This document shows, piece after piece, positions 18,401 to 25,846 of a stretch of DNA of 32,709 bases; the stretch's first letter is position 1; each line of letters starts with the position of its first letter. The translations under genes and the position numbers were made by a program. The notes beneath the pieces were generated by a model. It did no database searches and was not told the origin of the DNA. It saw only the letters and a list, made by a program, of their open reading frames with translations. This stretch comes from Saprospiraceae bacterium (GTDB lineage: Bacteria; Bacteroidota; Bacteroidia; Chitinophagales; Saprospiraceae): NCBI GenBank assembly GCA_021738725.1, contig JAIPBE010000042.1:1-32709 (forward strand). Direction: 5' to 3'.

Positions 18401-19476
18401 AACCATTGCTTGTCACTTAACTCCAGACCGGCAAATAATCGATCTGAGGCATTTTCTGAGCCATATTCCCGATTCCATAATTCCAGGCCCTTGCTATCAA
18501 TGCACATAGCAAATCCTTGCGATAATCCTCCAAAGTTGAGGGTTTGTCCAAAGATTAACCAGTCCCCGTCAAATGTTGAAACCAGATCATAAGGCACCCT
18601 GAACTGGGTTGGATCTCTATATTTTTTCATTTGGAGAAGATCCCCTGATGGTGAAAACTGGAGTAAGCCGACTTCAGGGTCAATTCCGATTCCAATAGTC
18701 ATCCAGAATGTTTCATCTGTGGCCTGAACAGCCCCAAGCGGTTGATTGTAGAAATTGGCATTTGAATTTATATGTATCGCATCCCAATCCGTTATAACAC
18801 CATTATGCCAGATTGGCGCTCCATCCGGCTTAACTTTCATCAGAAAAACACCCCTGGAATCTATAACTTCGCACCGCCCGGCAAGCACAAAATTTCCATC
18901 CCCCGTTGGAAAAATATGATGAACGTTTGCATGATCGTAAACAGAAACATCCTGTGTCCATAGTGACCCACCGAGCTCATCGACCATCATCAATATTCCG
19001 TTAAATGGATTCTTGGCACCGCCAAGAAGAATGTCATTCCCACTCGGCACGGCATCATAAATCGCCGCAGTCCCCAGGTAGATATTTTTCCATATCACCG
19101 TACCCGCCGTATCTACATTCATCGCCATTCCAGTACCGGATGAGGATCCGCTGCCCTTCCGTTCTTCCCCGCAGATAAGGATTGTCCCATCGCTCAGGAA
19201 GGCCAATTGGTGGCCGTATCCGTCCCGGTCAGCGGTGGGGGGAAGGATCGTGGTATCCATCAGGACCGATCCGCTTTCGGAAAGGTGGATGAGCCACACC
19301 TGACGGTGATCCCCAATTGTCTTTGATCCAGTTGCCCAAATGGTGCCGTCAGATGCAGGAATCATTCGAGCGATCAGGTCTGGACCGATGCTTCCCAGAA
19401 AAGTCTCCGAGGGTTGTGCTGATACGGTCATCCAGAAAAAAACTATGAGATAGCAAGTTGAAAGAGTCTTTCTCAT
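15460..19476 (-). CDS. Large T9SS type-A cargo with two propeller-like blocks
   Basis: I start at the ATG giving MRKTLSTCYLIVFFWMTVSA, a signal peptide; the frame remains open 47 codons upstream but with no good signal. The product is 1338 residues. About 20-385 and 880-1245 are two sets of beta-propeller-like repeats built on DGxIxxxG..(8-20)..WLIHL/LLKID..G patterns (for example SDGTILICGEE; DDGGCLVSGNYR). Between them, about 390-450 resembles an SdrD B-like domain (VLDLNANCALDVGEP) and 490-850 resembles DUF11-type beta-sandwiches. The last 75 residues are a type-A sorting domain (FPNPARDILHVLI..GMYVLVF). It should be secreted and surface-attached; the ligand is unknown. It is flanked by relics of a segmental duplication. 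Confidence 0.9.
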   Translation of the reverse strand: MRKTLSTCYLIVFFWMTVSAQPSETFLGSIGPDLIARMIPASDGTIWATGSKTIGDHRQVWLIHLSESGSVLMDTTILPPTADRDGYGHQLAFLSDGTILICGEERKGSGSSSGTGMAMNVDTAGTVIWKNIYLGTAAIYDAVPSGNDILLGGAKNPFNGILMMVDELGGSLWTQDVSVYDHANVHHIFPTGDGNFVLAGRCEVIDSRGVFLMKVKPDGAPIWHNGVITDWDAIHINSNANFYNQPLGAVQATDETFWMTIGIGIDPEVGLLQFSPSGDLLQMKKYRDPTQFRVPYDLVSTFDGDWLIFGQTLNFGGLSQGFAMCIDSKGLELWNREYGSENASDRLFAGLELSDKQWLMAGLSNHPNGKGNDDGWLLHTEADGNILPWTVGGRIVLDLNANCALDVGEPYVKDWFVEVHDTSSRLTISDSLGYFEFRTDTGSATLSVVAPEPSDIWQICNNNQVVVSDAGNPASFVTFLVQPTDGGCPHTEVSLTQPDLVRCDTSTFVVSLVNRGAGASEPLILQLIPDPELTILSASEPFFVTGDGIEFDIEPMDIFQQRSLEFRARLSCDVQLGATHGIIAGIQPKACVEAWEGARFGVQGVCTGGQVDFTLTNDGGGGAGAQTLYRVLADDLLFADWTVISLPEGEPPVSLSFPADGRTWRVDVQQAPDFPGISRPTAAVEACGTGKNGLHSIALRNAWPADDGNPETAWVLAPNTTGVPDKVAEVMRGFGYFNLVDEPGWEEYSARIQNHLSTMVERVEFRISFSTTLDIRTFQVVASKKVPHLTSNDQNQVGVVMEHMNLAPGESAMLRFRIRPYPDTPPNAGRLSLFITEADAYFDGYGPYPLYSGFYNYADNFPVETDKYNSYSPNILRFGGRANDVANRMASAADGSVFLVGETDSYSDRTNRDGLVIKTDANGKAIWLNALDFGDQGLNTINGVVPLDDGGCLVSGNYRPAIASDYLFSLYAYVARLKANGQMSWYKKLRPWGSSFGAWTEGMLPTLDDNALMFGYSENANGGRDPFYLKLNSNGETIWKEPTASGTSSFIPEVAVQMSDGGFAFAGSKNALNLHIERIDADGHMLWNKGYMPSKGMYLWGMARTPNDGLIVTGTSNWEINPGEVGITPIFLRVTSEGNFLWEKYPVVGPFQIADSYDLIPAPGGGYYSVGGILVDTDEYREDVMLLKIDENGDTLWCRHYGAQNFEIARSILITEKNGILMWGHNQLTPPLYDGQTLLVHTDLNGDVMVGTQTTPVTPGNTVVTFPNPARDILHVLINGYNFTKEVHWQLRDINGRTILHGSTSSPQMIISIGHLSTGMYVLVFPENAFEPKRIIVW

Positions 19477-19956
19477 GGTCAGGATGTTGGGGGGGGCATC
19501 ATGTTCTGTCATCAAATTTTCAGAAAACCAATTCGTTATCGTAGTTCCAGCTGAAAAGAAAAGTAAGCTTAATGATGTCATATTTCCAAATCGTATCACC
19601 ATAGAATCATCTTTCATTAAGGCAACGTTAGACTCCTTCGTAAGCTTGAATCATCCTCAGTGAAACTTGCATATTCCTATTGGTGCTGATGGTGGGCAAA
19701 ACGTTGCTTGAACTTCACTATTTGACGCTGTAAGTAAGATGTATATGCAGGCTTAAGTGGAAATGAATGAACCCATCTATACTGCCCAAATCGCCATTGA
19801 CGCGTCCAAGTAAATTCAGAAATGTAAATGTGGACATCTGGCAATTCCTATTGCCTGTTTGTAAGATGTGTCCATCAGTCTTCCTCAGCATTCGATCTCC
19901 CTCTCCTATATCAATGAATTGGGGTATTGGAGGATCGCTGACCAAACTTTAGTACA
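19477..19956. other. Intergenic stretch without a recognisable gene
   Basis: 480 bp between the T9SS protein and the two-gene membrane operon. There are two open frames of about 60-75 codons on opposite strands (19767-19952 plus, 19718-19945 minus) that overlap each other and match no family I know. The -7 box and start region of the T9SS gene should lie at its left end, but no clear TAnnTTTG was found. I call nothing here. Confidence 0.5.
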
Positions 19957-20421
19957 CTACTGATCAGTTCTGAAGTGTTCCATCACCGCAGGTGTCAAGG
20001 TAAGAATGAGGATGGCCACAGCGACCAGGATGATCACCGGCTGAAGCCAAAAAAAGGATGTCAAAAGGAGTTGGAACGTGATCCACAAAATAGTGGTGAT
20101 GCCTGTATACACGGAAAACGCCCAGGCCCAGTGGCGGTCCTGGTAGAGATTCAGACGATGCGAAAGCGGCGGGGTGCCCAGGCCGGTCAAGCCGATCAGG
20201 CTGGAAAGGGAAGGGATGCCGACCAGGAGAATCAGCAGGTTTCCCGGGATAAGAAACGTTCGGAATGGAGACCCATCCAGGAAATGACAATCCATCTGGA
20301 GGAGGGAACCATCGGGCCGGACCATCATCAGCACCCCGCCAACGGTAGCCGAGATGCCCAACAGACTATGGAGCATGACCAGAATCGCGATCAAAACGGT
20401 TGGCTTGGGGGAAGCATGCAT
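19957..20421 (-). CDS. Small four-helix membrane protein
   Basis: 154 residues with four predicted membrane segments (about 9-33, 58-80, 100-118 and 122-143). Between the first two is a soluble stretch reading MVRPDGSLLQMD..SPFRTFLIPG. A pattern like dPsGsLlgm..spF.dylIPG occurs in a widespread family of uncharacterised bacterial membrane proteins, so I regard it as a member without a known role. Its ATG is 9 bp after the stop of the gene at 20431-21069, so they form an operon. A membrane complex or shared regulation is possible, but nothing in the sequence shows it. Confidence 0.75.
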   Translation of the reverse strand: MHASPKPTVLIAILVMLHSLLGISATVGGVLMMVRPDGSLLQMDCHFLDGSPFRTFLIPGNLLILLVGIPSLSSLIGLTGLGTPPLSHRLNLYQDRHWAWAFSVYTGITTILWITFQLLLTSFFWLQPVIILVAVAILILTLTPAVMEHFRTDQ

Positions 20422-20430
20422 GGCCAGAAA

Positions 20431-21069
20431 TTACCGGTTGAAAATCAGGAAAAAGAGTTGATATGCCAGAAAGCCAACAGTCCCCAGCAACACCGAAGTC
20501 CGTGTATTGGTCCGGTAAACCGTCTTGACAGCAAGAGTAAACAAAACTTCGAAGGCTATAAGATAGGCGCCCATCTGGATCCACAGGAGGGTTCTCCAGA
20601 TGGTCGGTGTATTCAGGGCAACTTCATAATCGGGTTGACTGATCACATGGATGCCACCCAGGACGCTGGTGACAACGTCGTGGATGCCGGTTGTCCAGGA
20701 AGCAATGCTGATGCCAAACCCAAACAGGCCGAGTATGCGTTCAAAGCGTCCTGTCCTGGTCAGCAGCCGGCTTACTGTGTGGACGACCCCGGCTGCCAGG
20801 ATCCAGCCCAGAAACATGCTGGGAGCGCAGAAAAAAACATTGTATCGGTAGTACGACTCCAGCGGGATGTCCAGCCAGGGCCTGAAAGGCTGACCTCCCC
20901 CCAGGATGAGAAAAACATAGACCAGGGTATAGAGCACAGCCACAATGGAAACCGCGTATGCTCCAAAGGCCAGGCATCGGCGATCCCGGATCAATTCGGC
21001 GAAGGTGACATTAGGGTTCGTGATACCCCCGAAATAATACCGTTTGAATGTTCTGGCCATGGCTGACAT
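20431..21069 (-). CDS. Yip1-like membrane protein
   Basis: 212 residues with about five membrane segments. The pattern WLDIPLESYYRYNVFFCAP, then LAAGVVHTVSRLL, then GRFERILGLFGFGISIAS follows the bacterial Yip1 fold (short loop, His near a helix start, G.F motif, FA/FG run). No function is established for these bacterial relatives. The start is ambiguous: MSAMART has a second Met three codons on. The gene is first of a two-gene operon with 19957-20421. Just upstream (30 bp) lies the truncated tail of a further membrane protein on the same strand, so the original operon was probably longer. Confidence 0.75.
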   Translation of the reverse strand: MSAMARTFKRYYFGGITNPNVTFAELIRDRRCLAFGAYAVSIVAVLYTLVYVFLILGGGQPFRPWLDIPLESYYRYNVFFCAPSMFLGWILAAGVVHTVSRLLTRTGRFERILGLFGFGISIASWTTGIHDVVTSVLGGIHVISQPDYEVALNTPTIWRTLLWIQMGAYLIAFEVLFTLAVKTVYRTNTRTSVLLGTVGFLAYQLFFLIFNR

Positions 21070-21099
21070 GTGCGCTTGCGGGTGGACAGAGAGAACATC

Positions 21100-21331
21100 T
21101 CAAAGATCGTTATTCAGGCTGGAATTTGGCCATGGCATGGATTGTCTGTATACCAGAAAAATGGGCAATCGGAGGCTGAACAGCCGCTCGGCTGAAAGGC
21201 AGGGGATAAGGATCGCGGGATAGATGATAGAGACAGCTTCGGAAAAGAAGAACCAGACCAAACTGCTAGTCAGATAGCAGACTCCGACGAGAGACAGAAG
21301 CACACCGAACAGTCGGGGGATGATCCTTATC
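21100..21331 (-). pseudogene. 5'-truncated DUF4386-like membrane protein
   Basis: The minus-strand frame reads RIIPRLFGVLLSLVGVCYL, then a second and third hydrophobic run, and stops at 21100. This resembles the last third of DUF4386 proteins (P+xLGVLLIxAGLxYLxDS; later a helix near a small Leu-rich run). At 21331/21332 it meets the copied tail of the peptidase gene head-on, so the N-terminal two thirds have been deleted. The frame stays open through the antisense of the peptidase tail as far as 21558, giving a chance chimera with no ATG-linked family match. It is probably not functional. Confidence 0.55.
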
Positions 21332-21927
21332 TGGAGGAAGCACGCGCAGATATTGTGGGCTTGTATTTTATCATGGATCCCAAATTGATCGAACTGGGTC
21401 TGATCCCCAGTCTGGAAGTCGGCAAGGCGGAATACGACAGCTATATCAGCAATGGCCTGATGAAACAACTGCGTCGGATCGAACCCGGAAAAGATGTGGA
21501 AGAGGCCCATATGCGCAACCGTCAGTTGATCGCTGCATGGGTCTTTGAAAAGGGTCAACCAGAAAATGTCATTGAAAAGGTGACTCGCGATGGAAAAACT
21601 TTCTTCAATATCAACGACTACGATAAGCTGCGGGTCCTTTTCGGAAAATTACTTCGGGAGATCCAACGCATCAAATCCGAGGGAGATTTCAAGGCTGGGA
21701 AAGCCCTGGTGGAAACCTATGGGGTCAAGGTGGATCAGGCCCTTCATCAGGAGGTCCTGGATCGGGTAAAGCCCTTTCATATTCCACCTTATAATGGGTT
21801 CATCCAACCGGAGTTCGTCCCCGAATTGGATCCCGATGGGCAGATCATCGATATCAAGGTCACTCAGCCCAAAGATTTCATTCAGCAGATGCTGGACTAT
21901 GGAAAGAAGTACAGTTTTTTGAATTAG
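21332..21927 (+). pseudogene. 3' fragment of a second DPP III gene (M49)
   Basis: This 596-bp piece aligns without gaps to 14465-15060, the end of the intact M49 gene. By eye there are about 43 base differences, giving about 12 amino-acid changes in 197, most of them conservative (Asp/Glu, Tyr/Phe, Ile/Val). It keeps EEARAD but not HEVIGH, so it cannot be an active peptidase. The pattern of silent change says it diverged as a working gene before losing its front. One stretch of about 107 bp (21451-21557) is identical to the intact gene, which suggests gene conversion. Confidence 0.92.
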
Positions 21928-21949
21928 CCCCTTATATTTTCTGCTATGC

Positions 21950-21982
21950 AAGAAGAGGACCTGAAATTCAGGTCCTCTTCTT
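21950..21982 (+). terminator. Strong terminator, 13-bp stem
   Basis: AAGAAGAGGACCT and AGGTCCTCTTCTT pair perfectly, with a loop of GAAATTC; the next bases are ATTATTATT. It lies 22 bp after the peptidase fragment stop, and it separates that remnant from the MFS gene. It differs from the terminator after the intact peptidase gene (15084-15105). Confidence 0.75.
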
Positions 21983-22079
21983 ATTATTATGCCCGGCATT
22001 CAAATTGTCACCAGGGAAACTTCTTCATCCGATCATTTAAGGTTCTGGAAGGGTACTCTCATTTGCACAAATAGAACTA

Positions 22080-23435
22080 ATGAAAGTAACCCTCACAGCC
22101 ATCCCGGCTCTATCTGAAAGCAAGTCTGTGCGTCTTGTTCTAGTGACCGCCCTGTATGCGGCCCAGGGCATTCAGATGGGGTTGATGATGGTCGCCATTC
22201 CGGCGTATCTGGCTGGCAAACAAGCCTCTGCCGCCATGATCGGTGGTTTTATTGCGGCGATCCTCCTCCCCTGGTCTCTGAAAGTCCTCACCGGTCCTAT
22301 TATGGACCGTTACAGCTTTTTGCCCATGGGCCGGAGAAGGCCCTGGGTGTTATTCGGACTTTTCGGAGCAATCATCGGCTATTTAACTATGGGACTGGTC
22401 ACACATCCACTAGATCATTTTCTGCTCTTTACTTCAGCCGCAGTCGTGGTCAGTTCCTTTACAGCTTTCCTTGATGTAGCTATCGATGGCATGGCCATCG
22501 AAATCTTTCCGCTGGACGAACAAGCCCAGGCAAACTCCTTCATGTGGGGAGGAAAAGTGATTGGTGCTGCACTGACCACAGGTGGCGCCGGATGGACCTT
22601 GAAGGAATACGGTTTGGAGGTGACGTGCCTCGTAGCAGCCTTTTTCAGTATTGTATTCTTTTTATTACCTCTGCTTATGCGTGAGCGACCTGGTGAACGA
22701 CTCTTTCCCTGGTCGAAAGGACAGGCTTCGGCCTTTTCACTTGAATATAAATTGGATAGCTGGAAAGAGATCATTGGCAGTTTGGTCAAGGTGATCTTCC
22801 TGCCGGCAAGCATCCTAATTTCTCTGGTCAGCTTTTGTCATGGGATCACCTATGGGCTGTTCGATGCGATGATGCCAGTCATCAGTATTCAGAAACTGGG
22901 GTGGAGTGATCAATCATATTCCAATTTGTCCGCCTTGTCTGGGATCATTGCGGGCGTCCTAGGAGCGATCTCAGGGAAATACCTCGTCAAGTGGTTTGGT
23001 CGGAAATCAAGTTTGACATATCTGTTCCTGGCATTGATACTGGCTGCCAGTGCAATGGGTCTTGCTCCATCAGTATGGGATCGGGAACTCTCCATTGAGA
23101 GTTATGTGATCACCACCTATATATTGCGTACACTGGTGTTGATCATTCTTTTTGCGACCGCCATGGCCATCTGTTGGCAACCAGTTGCGGCCACGCAATT
23201 TGCACTGTATATGGCCATCGCAAATTTTGGCATTTCAACGGGCGCTGCCCTGCTCGGACCGCTGAACAGTCAATTTACCTATCCACAGATCCTGTTTGTC
23301 TTCTCTGTCATACTGCTGATCAGCATAGCCATTCTGAGTCGGATTAAATTGGAATCGCATGTGGAATTCCTGACAACATTAACAGATGAACGGCACCAGG
23401 CCATGATCGAAGACGAGAAAGGATCTCCAGGGTAA
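22080..23435 (+). CDS. Major facilitator superfamily transporter
   Basis: 451 residues with about 12 membrane segments. The loop between helices 2 and 3 has an MFS motif A-like stretch (MDRYSFLPMGRRRPWVL). The central loop (about residues 200-235) divides the halves, RERPGERLFPWSK. Sequence style (GGFIAAILLPWSLKVLTGP; WGGKVIGAALTTGGAGW) suggests the AmpG/PAT-type group rather than a drug exporter, but I cannot name the substrate. ATG follows ACTA at 22079, with no strong ribosome site, which is usual in Bacteroidota. The stop is 34 bp from the convergent permease stop. Judging from the layout at 15060-15111, this gene may have been inserted between a peptidase and permease pair, or lost from the other copy. 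Confidence 0.9.
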   Translation: MKVTLTAIPALSESKSVRLVLVTALYAAQGIQMGLMMVAIPAYLAGKQASAAMIGGFIAAILLPWSLKVLTGPIMDRYSFLPMGRRRPWVLFGLFGAIIGYLTMGLVTHPLDHFLLFTSAAVVVSSFTAFLDVAIDGMAIEIFPLDEQAQANSFMWGGKVIGAALTTGGAGWTLKEYGLEVTCLVAAFFSIVFFLLPLLMRERPGERLFPWSKGQASAFSLEYKLDSWKEIIGSLVKVIFLPASILISLVSFCHGITYGLFDAMMPVISIQKLGWSDQSYSNLSALSGIIAGVLGAISGKYLVKWFGRKSSLTYLFLALILAASAMGLAPSVWDRELSIESYVITTYILRTLVLIILFATAMAICWQPVAATQFALYMAIANFGISTGAALLGPLNSQFTYPQILFVFSVILLISIAILSRIKLESHVEFLTTLTDERHQAMIEDEKGSPG

Positions 23436-23469
23436 ATACAGATTTCGCACAGAGCTCTTCGAACCCTGA

Positions 23470-24711
23470 TCATTCGTATCGGAGCGATTCGATAGGATCC
23501 AGTCGACTGGCTTTGACGGCGGGATAAAGGCCAGCCACCAGCCCGACCAGCGTAGTCGTCACGATCCCCAGTAACATCCAGGCCCAGGGAATAATAAAAT
23601 GCCCACCGATCAGAAGAGAAACGACATTGCCGGCGAGAATACCGAGGATCACGCCCAGGACACCACCCATCTGACAGATGATCACGGCTTCTACCAGGAA
23701 TTGGGTCATCACATCCTTGTTTTTGGCTCCCAGTGCCTTAATCACACCGATCTCCCGGGTCCGCTCCGCAACAGAAACGAGCATGATATTCATCAGCCCG
23801 ATCGCCGCCCCTAGCAGGGTGATGATACCAATCCCCACTGCGGCCAGACGAATTTGAACCGTATTTTCTTTCAGGATGGCTACCAGGCCATCACTTTGGA
23901 AGATCTCAAAATCATTTTCCTCATTCAAGCGCAGACCCCGGATCGCTCTGAACAAACCGATCGCTGCATCAGAAGCCTCCTCCAGGTCAGTCGCCTGATT
24001 GACCGCGATTGAAAGCCCATAATTTGTATCCATCGTCCCATAGGCTTCCTTGACCGCTGTAATGGGCACCAGGATCACCCGATCACTGGATTGATTCATG
24101 GATGAACCTTTGGATTTGAGAATGCCGATCACTTTGTATTTTCGATTGCCAACGCTGATCGTTTGATCCATGGCCTTCTCCGGTTGCTGATCAAAAAGTA
24201 GATCGACAATATCCATTCCAATGATCGCCCGAGGAGAGTTGCCCCCGATCTCGGTAGGCACGAAATTGCGTCCCTGGTCGAGGTCATACCCGTTCACATA
24301 GAGGTATTCTTCGTCCACTCCGGTCAACCGGATAGTGGGGTTTGTCTTCTTATCTGCGTACTTCGCTTCGGCATTGGCTGTTCCGGTGAAGGAGACACTG
24401 ACATGCGCTGGAAAATTGTACCGTTCCTTGAAAGTCATGGCCTGGTCAAAGGTGATGGCCTCTCCTGCCTTCAGTCTGCGACCATGCTGACGTCCGCCCA
24501 ATTCATTTCCCTTGGGTGAAATGCTGAAGGAGTTGGCTCCCAGAGACGTAAAATTATCGGAAAGTGAAAACAGGATACTGTCGATCGCCGTCAAGATGCC
24601 CACCAGCGCCATGATCCCCATGGCGATGATCGACAAGGTGAGGATCGTGCGCATCAGATTGCCTCTGATGGATTGGAAGGCCTGACGGATGGTTTCTGAT
24701 AGTGGTGCCAT
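23470..24711 (-). CDS. ABC transporter permease, MacB/FtsX type
   Basis: 413 residues. The N-terminal membrane segment (RTILTLSIIAMGIMALVGIL) is followed by a long MacB-type periplasmic domain (about 45-275). Three C-terminal helices follow, with the FtsX signature (TREIGVIKALGAKNKDVMTQFLVEA, spread over about 313-338). It ends in LDPIESLRYE. By family it is one subunit of an exporter, lipoprotein-releasing or efflux system needing an ATPase partner; no ATPase gene is visible in this window. On the minus strand CAAAACTA gives a TAGTTTTG box 7-14 bp before the ATG, too close for a normal leader. The decayed relic at 15111 has the same ending, so it has a dead paralogue. Confidence 0.92.
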   Translation of the reverse strand: MAPLSETIRQAFQSIRGNLMRTILTLSIIAMGIMALVGILTAIDSILFSLSDNFTSLGANSFSISPKGNELGGRQHGRRLKAGEAITFDQAMTFKERYNFPAHVSVSFTGTANAEAKYADKKTNPTIRLTGVDEEYLYVNGYDLDQGRNFVPTEIGGNSPRAIIGMDIVDLLFDQQPEKAMDQTISVGNRKYKVIGILKSKGSSMNQSSDRVILVPITAVKEAYGTMDTNYGLSIAVNQATDLEEASDAAIGLFRAIRGLRLNEENDFEIFQSDGLVAILKENTVQIRLAAVGIGIITLLGAAIGLMNIMLVSVAERTREIGVIKALGAKNKDVMTQFLVEAVIICQMGGVLGVILGILAGNVVSLLIGGHFIIPWAWMLLGIVTTTLVGLVAGLYPAVKASRLDPIESLRYE

Positions 24712-24788
24712 TCAAATCAAAACTACAATGTCTGAAGCGAACCCTTCGACACCTTAGATGAAATGACACACTTTATAGACGAAAGTTC

Positions 24789-25826
24789 CTACCGTAGCAC
24801 TTCGACTGGTTTGTGGGCGCGATATCGACCCTTCCCAAACGCAGATCCATTGAATTTCTCGGTCTTGCGCAGCACGATGCGTTCTTCTTCCGGTAGTTTG
24901 TTGAAATCACGACATTTCTCAGAGCAGGTGTGTTCGAATTTCTCTGCGCACGACGGGCACTGAATGAACAGCAGGTGGCAGGCATCATTCCCACAATTCA
25001 CATGTGTGTCGCAAGCATCTCCACATTGATGACAGTGCGCGATCACCTCACTGGAGATCCGTTCGCCCAGACGCTCGTCGAACACGAAATTCTTACCGAT
25101 GAACTTGTTCTCCAATCCCTGTTGTTCCACCTGACGTGCATATTCGATGATGCCGCCATCCAGTTGGTAAACCAGTTCAAAGCCATTATGCTTCATCCAG
25201 GCACTGGCCTTTTCGCAGCGGATGCCTCCCGTGCAGTACATCACAACCGGCTTATCCTTGCGATCGGCAAGCATATCTTTCACCATCGGTAAGGCCTCAC
25301 GGAAGGTAGTCGCCTCTGGCAGGATCGCCCCGTCAAAATGTCCGACCTCGCTTTCATAATGATTGCGCATATCCACGATCACCGTTTCGGGGTTTTCCGT
25401 TAATTCGTTGAAGGCACTGGCAGAGAGGTGTCCTCCTCGTCTGGTGACGTCGAAGGTGTGATCATTCAAGCCATCCGCTACGATCTTGTGGCGCACCTTG
25501 ATGATCAGTTTATAGAAGGACTTCCCATCATCTTCGATGGCATAATTCAGACGGATCCCGTTGAGGAAATCGATCTCCTCCATGGCTGTCTTAAAGTGCT
25601 CGTGTTCTCCCTCAGGAACAGAGATCTGTCCGTTGATGCCTTCTGCAGCGATATAGATGCGGCCGAACACGCCGCATTGACTGAACCGCCAGTACAAATG
25701 ATCCCGGAAGAATGCCGGGTTCAGAATATGAGCATACGTATAGAACGACAAGGTGATACGAGGAGTGGTATCCTCCTGTAATCGCTGTTTCAGTTCATCG
25801 TTGTTGACCAGATTGATCAGACGCAT
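24789..25826 (-). CDS. trhO: tRNA uridine(34) hydroxylase TrhO
   Basis: Rhodanese-domain enzyme (YceA/TrhO) that makes 5-hydroxyuridine at the wobble position of tRNA. From the ATG giving MRLINLVNN it has 345 residues. The N-terminal ferredoxin-like domain is followed by a rhodanese domain (about 130-235) with the catalytic Cys198 in [12 protein letters not shown]-terminal Cys-rich region ([14 protein letters not shown], then [16 protein letters not shown]) is the zinc-binding tail seen in the family. A TTG eight codons upstream would overlap the stop of the subtilisin gene, but the ATG is preceded by AAAGG. It follows the subtilisin gene closely (20 bp from its stop), so they may share a transcript, though they have no functional link. 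Confidence 0.94.
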   Translation of the reverse strand: MRLINLVNNDELKQRLQEDTTPRITLSFYTYAHILNPAFFRDHLYWRFSQCGVFGRIYIAAEGINGQISVPEGEHEHFKTAMEEIDFLNGIRLNYAIEDDGKSFYKLIIKVRHKIVADGLNDHTFDVTRRGGHLSASAFNELTENPETVIVDMRNHYESEVGHFDGAILPEATTFREALPMVKDMLADRKDKPVVMYCTGGIRCEKASAWMKHNGFELVYQLDGGIIEYARQVEQQGLENKFIGKNFVFDERLGERISSEVIAHCHQCGDACDTHVNCGNDACHLLFIQCPSCAEKFEHTCSEKCRDFNKLPEEERIVLRKTEKFNGSAFGKGRYRAHKPVEVLR

Positions 25827-25846
25827 AACCTTTGATTTTCTTTCAA

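Noticed and set aside
19718-19945. A 75-codon frame upstream of the small membrane operon
   Set aside because: It overlaps a similar frame on the other strand and neither has a motif, membrane segment or family match.
19975-21066. A 363-codon open frame on the plus strand
   Set aside because: It is antisense to two membrane proteins with convincing helices and to the gap between them. It is rich in Gln, Asp and His as expected from antisense reading of such genes, and matches no family.
24718-24725. TAGTTTTG as the promoter of the permease gene
   Set aside because: It matches the -7 consensus but would put transcription start almost at the ATG, and no -33 element fits. It is not listed as a feature.
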